From IMG/VR virus record IMGVR_UViG_3300027721_000019, positions 1 through 58,122 of that record: DNA of 58,122 bases; one strand, written 5' to 3'. This DNA comes from a virus. The notes under the pieces are model-generated. The model had not been told where the DNA came from. It did no database searches and was given only the letters and a program-made list of their open reading frames with translations. Position 1 is the first letter of the stretch; the number at the start of each line of letters is the position of its first letter. A program made the translations under genes and the position numbers. Shown here one piece after another: positions 6,372 to 15,313 of this stretch.

Positions 6372-8459
6372 ATGGCGCTAACATTAAAATCACCTGGTGT
6401 TCAAATAATTGAAACCGATATATCACAGAATGTAACCATTCCTGGAGGTACTACTGTCTTTATCCCTGGATTTGCTCGTCAGGGACCGACAGATGAAGTT
6501 CTTCAAATTACCTCAATTTCGGAATTTGAATCTGTCTACGGTACACCGACATCTCCCGCAGAGCGTTATTTTTACTATAATAGTCAAGCAGTTCTTAACT
6601 CTAACGGTAACCTTTTAACAACCCGCCTTCCATATGGTTCTGCCGGAGGAACAGGGTTTGCTAACAGTTATAGCGCTCTTTTATACCCTGTAGCTTCAGG
6701 TGCTAATACATTTACACTTAGTAATCCAACACATATTACACTTACTGAAAGTCAGTATGATGCCTTATTGCAGAATAATTTCACTTGGTCTTCTCTTTCA
6801 TCTGCAGCAGTTACACCTTCTTTCACTGGAGTTGGCGGAACACTTAATGCAGGTCTTGTAGTAATCAATACAGCTCAGACATCTGTTGATGAAGCTAATC
6901 AAGGTTACTATGTTGCATTAACCGATAACACTAATTGGGGACCTACATCCACTTTTAATTCTGTACAAGTTTTAAATAGTCTTAGTGGTAATGATGATTT
7001 TGTTAGCGTAGCAAATTCCAACCTAACATTTAGTCTCACAAGTACCACAGCAGGAGAATCTTCAATATCTCAAGTAATTGAAACGATACCTACATGGAAT
7101 TTTGGCGTACCTTACTATCAAGACTCACTTGTTCTTAGCTTGTTTAAGATTCGTAATTCAACATATCAGCCTAACTTACTCACCTTTACACTCACCGAGA
7201 GTTATGTCGGTTCATTAAATTCTCAAAAGAGAGGTGTAGGTACTATTGGCGGTACACCCAATACACAATTTCTTACTGATGTTGTTAATCAAGCCTCTAA
7301 CAACCTTAATGTTTTAGTAAACCCGAATATTTCACATTTCACAAACTGGAGTAGTTTAACAGGTACAAATCCGGCTTACGCTGTAACAAATACAAATAAA
7401 GCCCTCAATACAGTAGGTGTTTGGGCTCCTACTTATAACTTCAGAGCATCTAACACGATCGGTGATCTTAGTGTCAAGGTTAACAGAGCTCTCTCCCTTA
7501 TCAGTACACCTGAAGACAGGGTTATTGATGTAGTTGCCGATGCAGGGTTAACTACTATATTCGCTAATACAAAAGGAGCTAACATTGCTTATAATGATGG
7601 TGCATATGGTACTACCGACGCAAGCACAATATCATACTGGCAAACAATGTTTAATATCTTTAATACATTTGTACAAGATACACGTAAAGATTGCGTATTC
7701 ATCGCTGATCCTTTAAGGCAGATATTTGTCAACGGACCTGATGCAAAAACATTATCTGTATCAACAAATACCTTTACAACAAATATCTACACCCCTTTAC
7801 AGTCTTCTCTCAATAATATAGATACAAATTACTCTGCTATTTACGGTAACTGGGCAAAGACCTTCGATACATATACAAATACTTTTGTATGGGTACCGAT
7901 TTCAGGTTATGTTGCCGGAATTTACGCAAATAATGATGCTGCAACCCAGCCTTGGATTGCACCAGCAGGTTTAAATCGCGGTATAATTCGTAATATTACA
8001 GATATAGCCTTCAATCCGAATCAGAAACAGAGAGATTATCTTTACACAATAGGTGTAAATCCAGTATGTCTCTTCTCCGGAGAGGGTTATGCTGTATACG
8101 GTCAAAAGACTTTACAGAATAAACCCTCTGCATTTGACAGAGTTAACGTTCGTCGCTTATTTATAACACTTGAAAGAGCTGTACAGGGTGCTGTTAAATA
8201 CTTTGTTTTTGAACCTAATACAGACTTTACACGTACAAGGTTAGTAAATACAATTGCACCTGTATTTGAATTAGCTAAGAACACACAAGGATTATTCGAC
8301 TACTTGATTGTTTGTGACGAAAGAAACAACACACCTTTAGTTGTCGATAATAACGAGCTTGTCGTCGATGTTTACATTAAACCGGTTCGTGCAGCAGAGT
8401 TTATCTTAGTTAACTTTATCGCAACAAGAACAGGTCAGAACTTTAACGAGTTAATCTAA
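6372..8459 (+). CDS. 18: tail sheath protein, gp18-like
   Basis: The 695-residue product (T4 gp18 has 659) forms the contractile sheath. The N-terminus LKSPGVQIIETDISQNV and GGTTVFIPGFARQGP is the standard sheath opening. The conserved C-terminal domain is clear: FDRVNVRRLFITLERAVQ, VKYFVFEPNTDFTRTRLV and a final strand AAEFILVNFIATRTGQNF, which donates to neighbouring subunits in known sheaths. The large middle is variable and Ser/Thr/Asn-rich, as usual for surface insertions. It is followed by the tube gene with its own late box, the T4 order 18-19. Confidence 0.96.
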   Translation: MALTLKSPGVQIIETDISQNVTIPGGTTVFIPGFARQGPTDEVLQITSISEFESVYGTPTSPAERYFYYNSQAVLNSNGNLLTTRLPYGSAGGTGFANSYSALLYPVASGANTFTLSNPTHITLTESQYDALLQNNFTWSSLSSAAVTPSFTGVGGTLNAGLVVINTAQTSVDEANQGYYVALTDNTNWGPTSTFNSVQVLNSLSGNDDFVSVANSNLTFSLTSTTAGESSISQVIETIPTWNFGVPYYQDSLVLSLFKIRNSTYQPNLLTFTLTESYVGSLNSQKRGVGTIGGTPNTQFLTDVVNQASNNLNVLVNPNISHFTNWSSLTGTNPAYAVTNTNKALNTVGVWAPTYNFRASNTIGDLSVKVNRALSLISTPEDRVIDVVADAGLTTIFANTKGANIAYNDGAYGTTDASTISYWQTMFNIFNTFVQDTRKDCVFIADPLRQIFVNGPDAKTLSVSTNTFTTNIYTPLQSSLNNIDTNYSAIYGNWAKTFDTYTNTFVWVPISGYVAGIYANNDAATQPWIAPAGLNRGIIRNITDIAFNPNQKQRDYLYTIGVNPVCLFSGEGYAVYGQKTLQNKPSAFDRVNVRRLFITLERAVQGAVKYFVFEPNTDFTRTRLVNTIAPVFELAKNTQGLFDYLIVCDERNNTPLVVDNNELVVDVYIKPVRAAEFILVNFIATRTGQNFNELI

Positions 8460-8465
8460 TAAATA
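8459..8465 (+). promoter_or_regulatory. late-promoter box (ATAAATA)
   Basis: TAATAAATA at 8457-8465 overlaps the sheath stop codon and ends 12 bases before the tube start at 8478. Confidence 0.6.
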
Positions 8466-8477
8466 TTATATAACATT

Positions 8478-9026
8478 ATGTCACAAAACATCTCAGACTT
8501 CTATACATCAGTACAACAGCAGGACTTTGCACGTACTTTTCAGTTCCGTGTAAATCAGCTCGCTAATACTAACTTTGGAGAAAGCTCTCTCGTTTATCTT
8601 GAGACCGCTTCCCTTCCAGGAAGAACAATCACCAATCAGGTTGTACCATTTATGGGTCTCGATTTCAACGTTCCAGGTACAGTTAAGTATCCTAATTCTA
8701 GTGCTTACACTGTTACCTTCCGTTGTGATGCTAATTACAATATTCGTACAGTTTTAGAGAACGCTACATTTAATACATTTGATGATTCTACCTCAACAGG
8801 TAATTACAATATTGCTAGAAATTCCTCTATTATTAGTTTAAGTCTTTTAAATAAGTCTGGTGGCTCTGTTAGAAAGTATACCTTATACGGTGCTTATGTT
8901 GTATCTGTTGACCCAATGCAGTACGACTTAACATCTGATGGAGCTATACAGAAAGTAAATGCCACACTTGCTTATCAGTACTGGAGAGTAACACAAGCCA
9001 ATTCTGCTCTACCAAGGTTATTCTAA
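8478..9026 (+). CDS. 19: tail tube protein, gp19-like
   Basis: The 182-residue product (T4 gp19 has 163) is the best candidate for the main inner tube subunit. It begins with a helix-rich segment (DFYTSVQQQDFARTFQFRV). The tube signature follows: YLETASLPGRTITNQVVPFM, then DFNVPGTVKYPNSSAYTVTF and later YTLYGAYVVSVDPMQYDLTS. Hexameric rings of such proteins stack from the baseplate to the neck. It follows the sheath with a separate TAAATA box, allowing the two abundant proteins to be expressed independently. Neighbours at 5740 and 9056 appear to carry related tube folds. Confidence 0.88.
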   Translation: MSQNISDFYTSVQQQDFARTFQFRVNQLANTNFGESSLVYLETASLPGRTITNQVVPFMGLDFNVPGTVKYPNSSAYTVTFRCDANYNIRTVLENATFNTFDDSTSTGNYNIARNSSIISLSLLNKSGGSVRKYTLYGAYVVSVDPMQYDLTSDGAIQKVNATLAYQYWRVTQANSALPRLF

Positions 9027-9029
9027 TTT

Positions 9030-9050
9030 GATACTATAAATAATAGTATC
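9030..9050 (+). promoter_or_regulatory. late-promoter box inside a perfect inverted repeat
   Basis: GATACTAT at 9030-9037 and ATAGTATC at 9043-9050 are exact reverse complements with AAATA between. The TATAAATA box (9035-9042) is built into the dyad and ends 13 bases before the start at 9056. No other late box in the window has this arrangement. Confidence 0.6.
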
Positions 9051-9055
9051 AAAGT

Positions 9056-10102
9056 ATGGCTGATATAAACTCAACACCAGCTAATTTACAAAGTTCGCAA
9101 GGATTTACACAAGATAATATTCTTGTACCCCCTAGTTTTGACATAACTACAGGTGTTAGTACTACCCCGCTTACGTTTGAAGGTCTATTGAGAGATAATG
9201 TAGCTCCGCCATCAGCCCCGTTTCCCTCATTTTCCGGTCCCATTAACCCTGACACTCTGTATTTACGTGTAGGAGCTCCTCCAGATCCAATACCGACAAT
9301 TACAGTAAGAAAGAGTGGTACCCTTGTAGGTACTAGACCTACTAACATACCACAAACAGAAATTACTAATTCGATACCGTATTTTTTTGAATCTGTACTT
9401 TCAACACCTGCAGGGGCTCTACCTAAAGGGCCGTTATGGTTAGTAACATTTGATAACTCTTACGATTCTGATAGAAACGCATATATAGGTAAGAGCGGTA
9501 TACCTAGTATAATAAACAGTGTAGCGGATTATGAACCACAGGCTCCAAAATGGAATGTTACAAAAGCTATAGGTACCATTTGCTCAGATAATTTTTTACA
9601 AACTAAAGGATGTATATTGGCACAGAATGTAACGGTACCTGGAGAAGGTATAGTTGCAACCGCTGCTGAGGGTATACAAAGTAATAGCTTTATAAGAAGT
9701 AAAGTAGGACAGGGTAGAAATGATTTTGAAGAATTAAGAATAGGCTTTTTAAATACAAATGTTAGTTTTGTTGATAATGTTATTAGGCCTTGGGTTATTA
9801 TGACAGGTCATAAAGGTTTAATAGCTAGAAAAGGTAGAGATCAATATCGTACTAATATTTCTGTACATAGGTTAGGTATATCTAATTACGGTGAACCTCC
9901 ATTTATATTACAAACGTTTACTTTTTACGGAGCATGCCCTATACAGGTAGATAGTGAAGAATATACATATACTGATAATGGTACCGCTGTAGTTAGAACA
10001 GCAACATTTACATATCAGTGGTATACTGTAGATTCAAGTAAAAATAAATTTGCAAACATCCTACCAGACGGTGCACCGGTTAGACGTGCATTACCGGTAT
10101 AG
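9056..10102 (+). CDS. tail tube-related baseplate or tail protein
   Basis: This 348-residue protein has a Pro-rich N-terminal region (residues about 1-110) and a C-terminal domain with a tube-like pattern: FVDNVIRPWVIMTGHKGLIA, then ILQTFTFYGACPIQVDSEEY. The FYGACPIQVD strand resembles the equivalent strand of gp19 and of the T4 tube-initiator proteins gp48 and gp54. It directly follows the tube gene. It could be a tube initiator, a tail-completion protein or a minor tube component. It ends in TAG, showing that TAG works as a normal stop in this phage. Confidence 0.65.
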   Translation: MADINSTPANLQSSQGFTQDNILVPPSFDITTGVSTTPLTFEGLLRDNVAPPSAPFPSFSGPINPDTLYLRVGAPPDPIPTITVRKSGTLVGTRPTNIPQTEITNSIPYFFESVLSTPAGALPKGPLWLVTFDNSYDSDRNAYIGKSGIPSIINSVADYEPQAPKWNVTKAIGTICSDNFLQTKGCILAQNVTVPGEGIVATAAEGIQSNSFIRSKVGQGRNDFEELRIGFLNTNVSFVDNVIRPWVIMTGHKGLIARKGRDQYRTNISVHRLGISNYGEPPFILQTFTFYGACPIQVDSEEYTYTDNGTAVVRTATFTYQWYTVDSSKNKFANILPDGAPVRRALPV

Positions 10103-10119
10103 TTTATTAATTAATATTG

Positions 10120-11010
10120 GTGAACGGGTTATATACTAAATTAAAATTATTAGACAAAGAAATAATTCACGGGGAATTAAATGTAAAAGATTATAAAGTA
10201 ATTTTAAAGTGTTTATTAGGTGACACTCTAGATATACCTGCACTGTATTTAAATTTAAACAGTATCTTGTTAAAAATAACAAATCTTAAAGAAGATGAGT
10301 TATACAATCTTAATATAATAGAATACTTTTTATTACTATTGAGTATTAGATCTAATAGTATAGGGGGTATTATATTTGCTACATATAATGGTGAAAAGAA
10401 AATTAATTTACAGATACCACTTAATGAAATTATTGAAGAGTTAACTTTTTTTTTAGAAAACTATCAACCATTAGCAATTAATATAAAAAATGTCTCTACA
10501 ACAATAACTATACCTAAAATTAAAGAGTTTATATCGAAAGAGGATTTATCATTTACAAATAATATAATTGTAAATAGTAACACTACAATAGATATAGAAC
10601 AGTTACCTGTATGTGTTTACAAACAAATAAATGATAAAATAAACTTTTTAAAAAAAGACATAAACAATTTACATTTTTATAAACCGGTTGTAGAGGATTA
10701 TATTATTAAATTTTCATCTAATTTAAATGAGTATGGTTCATTAATAAAAATACTTTTTAATGAAAACTTATTATCGGTTTATGATAATATTTTCTATCTT
10801 AGCAAGGTAAGTAATTTTTCAGCCGAATATTTAGAAAATTGTACATACGGGGAGTTTAAATTGTTTGTTAAAAAGACAGAAAATTTATATAAAAATACTA
10901 CCTCTACACCTACTCAATCCTTACCTGTCGAAGACGAAATGGATCAAGTTGATATTGATTCATTATATGGAAGAGATTTGAATATAACTCCATCTGAATT
11001 TACACCTTAA
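10120..11010 (+). CDS. gp26-like baseplate hub protein (putative)
   Basis: The 297-residue product starts at a GTG at 10120; a TTG at 10117 is the only near alternative. It is Asn/Ile/Lys-rich and largely helical. The segment NIIEYFLLLLSIRSNSIGG resembles the core of the T4 gp26/gp51 family of baseplate hub assembly proteins. The C-terminal 60 residues look disordered. It lies one base upstream of another gp26-like gene (11012), and both sit before baseplate genes, which supports a hub-assembly role. The similarity is short and I could not test it. Confidence 0.5.
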   Translation: MNGLYTKLKLLDKEIIHGELNVKDYKVILKCLLGDTLDIPALYLNLNSILLKITNLKEDELYNLNIIEYFLLLLSIRSNSIGGIIFATYNGEKKINLQIPLNEIIEELTFFLENYQPLAINIKNVSTTITIPKIKEFISKEDLSFTNNIIVNSNTTIDIEQLPVCVYKQINDKINFLKKDINNLHFYKPVVEDYIIKFSSNLNEYGSLIKILFNENLLSVYDNIFYLSKVSNFSAEYLENCTYGEFKLFVKKTENLYKNTTSTPTQSLPVEDEMDQVDIDSLYGRDLNITPSEFTP

Positions 11011-11011
11011 T

Positions 11012-11566
11012 ATGTTTGATAAAGATTTTTCATATAACGTTTTTGTACCATCTTTAAAAGAATATGTAACATTTAAACCGCTACTTGTTAATCAATTTAA
11101 AGATTTAATAAACGAATCTTATAAGTTACCCTTTCTAAACATCGGTTTTAATTTGTCCTTAAACAAAATTATTAAAGATAATATTGTAACTGATACTGTC
11201 TTAACCGAATTTGATAAAGCTGTTATAGCTTTATACATTAGAAAAAATGATACGTTACTAGAAACAAATATACCCCCTAATATTAAAATACCTAGTATTA
11301 AAGCGCCAACACTAGAAAGAGAGAATAGCTATTTAAATTACGCTAAGAGTTTATTAGAAAATAACGCTACTACTGATGAGTTACTAGTTGCTGAAATAAC
11401 GAAATATATAGATAGTAAAATAGAATTTAAAGATAGTATAAAACAAGTAGCAGCACTACCAATAGAAGAGTTAGCTAATATAGTAAAAAATATAGATATT
11501 ATTAAAGCAGATATCTCAAAGTTATATGAGCAGATACCGTATAACATATCAATGTTTATAGAATAG
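11012..11566 (+). CDS. gp26-like baseplate protein (putative)
   Basis: The 184-residue product opens YNVFVPSLKEYVTFKPLLVN, which resembles the opening of gp26-like baseplate proteins in T4-type phages (a strand pair then a K-x-x-x-R/K-P-F/L-L-V motif). DKAVIALYIRKNDTLL follows where that family has its conserved helix. It begins one base after the previous gene and ends TAG followed at once by TAA. The two neighbouring genes may be diverged paralogues or the two partners of one assembly step. Confidence 0.55.
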   Translation: MFDKDFSYNVFVPSLKEYVTFKPLLVNQFKDLINESYKLPFLNIGFNLSLNKIIKDNIVTDTVLTEFDKAVIALYIRKNDTLLETNIPPNIKIPSIKAPTLERENSYLNYAKSLLENNATTDELLVAEITKYIDSKIEFKDSIKQVAALPIEELANIVKNIDIIKADISKLYEQIPYNISMFIE

Positions 11567-11578
11567 TAATTTCTACCA

Positions 11579-11585
11579 ATAAATA
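11579..11585 (+). promoter_or_regulatory. late-promoter box (ATAAATA), leaderless spacing
   Basis: The box ends exactly 5 bases before the ATG at 11591, so T4-type geometry puts the transcript start on the A of the start codon. Confidence 0.6.
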
Positions 11586-11590
11586 CATAT

Positions 11591-12802
11591 ATGGTAGAAG
11601 CCCCGGAAAAAAGTATAGCTGATAAACTATTAGAGATATTAGGTAATGACTCAAGTACCGTAGCTCCTTATACGTCTGTTCAAGAACCTACATCCTCTGT
11701 TGTTGAACCTGTACCTACTACCCCGGTAAACAACATTGAACCGAGAAATATTGAAGATTCTACACCTATTACCGTCAATACCGAGATTGAAGATAATACT
11801 AAGGAAGAAGCTGAACATGTACCTAGCAACCCTATAGCTTCAGTAAAACCCCCTACTATAGAACCTGTAAATACTCCAATAATAAAAGAGGTACCAGTAC
11901 CTGTTATTCAAGACAATAATATACCAATAGATACTATTATAGAAGAAATTACATCTAATTTACAAGATACGTTAAGTAAGCAACAAATCCCTGCCCCTGA
12001 ATTACCTAAAGTTGATACAAATACTATTCAACCTACTGAAAATAAAAAAGTAACTACCGAACTATATACACCTACTGTAGATAATATAGTAGATAAAATA
12101 TCAAACGAATTTCAATCTCCAGTAAAACTACTCCCTGTAGATAGTATAGTTAATAAAATTTCTAATGAAGTTCAAACTACAGCAAAAGACACTTCAGTAG
12201 ATAGTATAATTGATAAAATATCTAACGTACCACAGATCCCTGTAAAGCTACCTACTGTAGATAGTATAATTGATAAAATATCTAACGAAACTCAAACTCC
12301 TCTAACAGCACCTAAAACTGATAACATAATTGATAAAATATCTAACGAAACTCAAACTCCTCTAACAGCACCTAAAACTGATAACATAATTGATAAAATA
12401 TCAAATGAGTATCAATCTTCTAAAAAAGAAGAACTACCTACTTCAAAAATTGAACCAACAGTACCTAATACGGAAAATATAACACCAGCCTTTTTACAGC
12501 CCTCCCAGATTAACTCTACAGTAGAACCAAATAACGAATCTACTCTTAATAATGTACCTTTAGATAACCCTAAATTTGATATAATTGCTGATAATACAAA
12601 TCAAACAAATAAACTGTTAGAAAATTTAACTAAGGCTATGTATATGTTTGCTGCTAGTAAAGGAGATAATACACCCGCTATGCCACCTATACCTGTCCAG
12701 GTACCGAGTAGTGCACCAACCAGTAGTCTTAATGCTGTACCTGAGTCTGTTAATGCTACCTATAGCGGTATGATACCAACTATACGTAGTAGATTTGTTT
12801 AA
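11591..12802 (+). CDS. repeat-containing Pro/Thr-rich structural protein (putative)
   Basis: I do not recognise a homologue of this 403-residue protein. It is rich in Pro, Thr, Val, Asn and Glu and looks mostly extended. Six consecutive 20-residue repeats occupy residues 163-282, each with the core V/T-D-N/S-I-I/V-D/N-K-I-S-N. The spacing suggests short helices joined by Pro-rich linkers. A C-terminal segment (NQTNKLLENLTKAMYMFAAS) may be a longer helix. The gene has its own late box with leaderless spacing and lies among baseplate genes. A length-determining, tethering or coiled rod role is conceivable; it is too short and too Pro-rich to look like a classical tape measure. Confidence 0.75.
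   Translation: MVEAPEKSIADKLLEILGNDSSTVAPYTSVQEPTSSVVEPVPTTPVNNIEPRNIEDSTPITVNTEIEDNTKEEAEHVPSNPIASVKPPTIEPVNTPIIKEVPVPVIQDNNIPIDTIIEEITSNLQDTLSKQQIPAPELPKVDTNTIQPTENKKVTTELYTPTVDNIVDKISNEFQSPVKLLPVDSIVNKISNEVQTTAKDTSVDSIIDKISNVPQIPVKLPTVDSIIDKISNETQTPLTAPKTDNIIDKISNETQTPLTAPKTDNIIDKISNEYQSSKKEELPTSKIEPTVPNTENITPAFLQPSQINSTVEPNNESTLNNVPLDNPKFDIIADNTNQTNKLLENLTKAMYMFAASKGDNTPAMPPIPVQVPSSAPTSSLNAVPESVNATYSGMIPTIRSRFV
12077..12436 (+). repeat. six 60-bp in-frame tandem repeats
   Basis: Six 60-base units encode 20 residues each. Positions 12266-12342 are identical to 12326-12402, so the array has a recent exact duplication of one unit, while the outer units have diverged. Confidence 0.9.
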
Positions 12803-12807
12803 AACAT

Positions 12808-13917
12808 ATGCCATTTTTATACAACAGAACGAACATAACAACTATACCTGTAGGTTATACTCCTGGTAAGCTTGCTAGAGAGTTAAAGCCTGTAACACCC
12901 GGTGTACCCATAGATGTTATTAGGGATTTTCCTTGGACGTTAACACCTTTAAACGATAAAACTGTAGCTAATGTACCTGTTATATATTTAAACGAATATT
13001 ATCAAATTGAATCTCAGCTTAATCAATCCTTACTACCGTACGGTAAGGATATACCTAAGTTAGAAAGTAACGCTACAGGTTTCCAAGGTTTAATAAATAC
13101 TGTTGGCTCATTAGCAAATTTTATAAATGTAAATAATAATACACCTTATCTATATGAAGGTTTATTCGATCATTTACATCCAGGTTTTAAATACACATTT
13201 CCTAATTTTTCAAAAACATTTTATGATATCGGTAACACGTGGGAAAGAACAGATATATTAGATACGTTATTAGATTTATCTGAACAAATAGGTGGTTTAG
13301 GACAAAAAGGTTTAGCATCGACAGCACAAAGTGGAGCAAAAAAGCTTAAAGTTGCCGGAGATCTAATAGATATTATAAATAAGCTGCCCAGACAGTTAAA
13401 AAATCTCGAGCTGTTTAATTTAGCATCAAGTAACCCTACAGTCGGTTTAATGGACCCGCCAAGTATTTGGCAATCTACCGACAAGCGAACTATTACTTTT
13501 GAATTCCCTCTTTACAATATAAATGTTTTTAAAAATAATACCTCCAATGACACTATTATTAAAAATTGGGAACTATGCTACTTGTTAACATATCAAAATT
13601 TAGTAAATAAAAAGAATTTCTATACTGGTATACCACCTGTTTTTTATGAAGTTATAATACCTGGTGTTCATTATTGTAAAGCGAGTTATATGAGCAATAT
13701 AAACATAAGCAACGTAGGTAATATTAGAAATTTAATATTAGATATTAACGGCAATACAGGGGTAAGTGTTAACGTGCCCGATGCTTATATGATATCTATT
13801 ACTCTCACCGATCTACTCATGCCGAGTAAAAATTTACTTAACGCATCTTTAGATCTTACAGTTACTAGTAGTAATATAGCTACGACAAATAGTTTAATTA
13901 GTAGAAGCAGAGAATAA
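12808..13917 (+). CDS. baseplate tail-tube initiator, gp48/gp54-like (copy 1)
   Basis: The 369-residue product and the next gene are clear paralogues. Both have I/V-x-R-DFPWTLTP near the N-terminus (residues 39-47 here), KNWELC-x-LL-x-YQNL, the strand IPGVHYCKASYMSNINISNV and a terminal VPDAYMISITLTDLLMPSKN. That strand pair resembles the T4 gp48 C-terminus (GPCQIQSIRFDKT ... FTLEITMREI). In T4, adjacent genes 48 and 54 encode related proteins that start the tube on the baseplate, so an equivalent pair is the best reading. Assignment of which copy is gp48 and which is gp54 is not possible from sequence. Confidence 0.62.
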   Translation: MPFLYNRTNITTIPVGYTPGKLARELKPVTPGVPIDVIRDFPWTLTPLNDKTVANVPVIYLNEYYQIESQLNQSLLPYGKDIPKLESNATGFQGLINTVGSLANFINVNNNTPYLYEGLFDHLHPGFKYTFPNFSKTFYDIGNTWERTDILDTLLDLSEQIGGLGQKGLASTAQSGAKKLKVAGDLIDIINKLPRQLKNLELFNLASSNPTVGLMDPPSIWQSTDKRTITFEFPLYNINVFKNNTSNDTIIKNWELCYLLTYQNLVNKKNFYTGIPPVFYEVIIPGVHYCKASYMSNINISNVGNIRNLILDINGNTGVSVNVPDAYMISITLTDLLMPSKNLLNASLDLTVTSSNIATTNSLISRSRE

Positions 13918-13921
13918 AAAT

Positions 13922-15289
13922 ATGATCACTTCAACATCTCTTTATAGAAAAATACCTCAAGCTGATCTTGCTAAGGAGGGCATAAGGACTCAATATGCAA
14001 ATGACCTTGGTAAGTTAGCTGATGCTATAGTTCCAGGTTTAGGGACTGACGGCAATATTGATGTTGTTAGAGATTTTCCTTGGACGTTAACCCCAGTAGG
14101 AGGCCCAGCAAGAGCTGAAGCTCCGTATATTATTTTAAAAGAGTACTATCTACTTGATTCGTTAATAAATCAATCAATTGCTGCGTACGGCTTAAAAATT
14201 GAACCAGGAGCTAATTTAACAGATATTCCCGCTACCTTATTTGCAAATTTATATTCAGCTAGTTTACTCGGAGATCAATTGTACGAAGGACTTTATGATT
14301 TAAATGATTCAGGACCAAATAGAAATTTTACAGGGTTTAAATATACATTACCTTTCTTTAGTAGTGATTATCTAACAACAAACAATACATGGATAGCAAA
14401 GCCGATGTATGAAGAAATTATACAACTACAAAAATATTTAGCACAAGTAGGAGGAGGAGCATCAGGGTTAGGTGCCAGCATTATAAAAGGCGCGGTAACA
14501 GGAGCGACAGCCGCCGCCGTACCCGCCGCTGGAGCATTACTTGTACCCGGTGTAGGTATACCAGTAGGTGTTGGAGCTATTTTAGCAGGTGCCGGAATAG
14601 GTGCAGCAAAGGGCCTATTAAATTCAGCAGATTCAGCAAAAGTAGGAGCTAAGTTAGCTGAACAAGCTGTTGCATATAAAAGATTAGAACAGCAGCTTGA
14701 AATAGGATTGAATAGCGGTGTAGGTAAGTTAGGAGATCCAGCTTTAGATAAACCTCAGGTTTGGAGTACAACTCAACCTCGTACTCATAATGTTTCTTTT
14801 CCTCTATTCAATACTGTAGACTTTGCTTCTCTTGTTAAAAATTGGGAATTATGTCATCTACTATGCTATCAAAATTTATATAATAAAAGAAACTTATTTA
14901 CAGGGTTACCTCCCGTATATTACGAAATTACTATTCCGGGTGTTCACTATTGTAAGGCTGGTTATATAAGCAAACTTAATATATCAAATATTGGAAATAT
15001 GCATAGAATTGAATTACCTGTAGGTCCCGGAGGTACTTCCTTACTGGTAAATATACCAGATGCTTATCTTGTTAATTTAGCAATTAATGATTTCTTTATA
15101 CCGAGTAAAAACTTTTTAGATGTATTAACATCTGATAAAAGTAGAGTTAGCTCTTCTGCTACTAATTTTAATAATGTTATTGATACAAATAAAAAAGAAG
15201 ATGAAAGTCTTAAAAACACCGGAAGTTATTCACCCACAGGGCCTCTTGCTGGATACGGAACATCTTTTTCACCAGCATCTTTACAATAA
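13922..15289 (+). CDS. baseplate tail-tube initiator, gp48/gp54-like (copy 2)
   Basis: The 455-residue paralogue of the preceding gene begins 4 bases after it. It shares RDFPWTLTP (residues 50-58), YQNL-YNKRNLFTGLPPVYYE and IPGVHYCKAGYISKLNISNI. It is longer because residues about 177-235 form a Gly/Ala/Val-rich stretch (for example PGVGIPVGVGAILAGAGIGA) that copy 1 replaces with a short Ala/Lys-rich helix. The stretch is hydrophobic enough to insert into a membrane or pack as a glycine zipper. The C-terminal 50 residues look disordered. Confidence 0.62.
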   Translation: MITSTSLYRKIPQADLAKEGIRTQYANDLGKLADAIVPGLGTDGNIDVVRDFPWTLTPVGGPARAEAPYIILKEYYLLDSLINQSIAAYGLKIEPGANLTDIPATLFANLYSASLLGDQLYEGLYDLNDSGPNRNFTGFKYTLPFFSSDYLTTNNTWIAKPMYEEIIQLQKYLAQVGGGASGLGASIIKGAVTGATAAAVPAAGALLVPGVGIPVGVGAILAGAGIGAAKGLLNSADSAKVGAKLAEQAVAYKRLEQQLEIGLNSGVGKLGDPALDKPQVWSTTQPRTHNVSFPLFNTVDFASLVKNWELCHLLCYQNLYNKRNLFTGLPPVYYEITIPGVHYCKAGYISKLNISNIGNMHRIELPVGPGGTSLLVNIPDAYLVNLAINDFFIPSKNFLDVLTSDKSRVSSSATNFNNVIDTNKKEDESLKNTGSYSPTGPLAGYGTSFSPASLQ

Positions 15290-15300
15290 TGCAAAACAAT

Positions 15301-15308
15301 TATAAATA
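15301..15308 (+). promoter_or_regulatory. late-promoter box (TATAAATA), leaderless spacing
   Basis: A full match to the T4 octamer ends 5 bases before the ATG at 15314, again predicting a transcript that starts with the start codon. Confidence 0.65.
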
Positions 15309-15313
15309 TCTAT

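Noticed and set aside
12077-12436. CRISPR-like array
   Set aside because: The 60-base units are contiguous and in frame within a protein, with no spacers.
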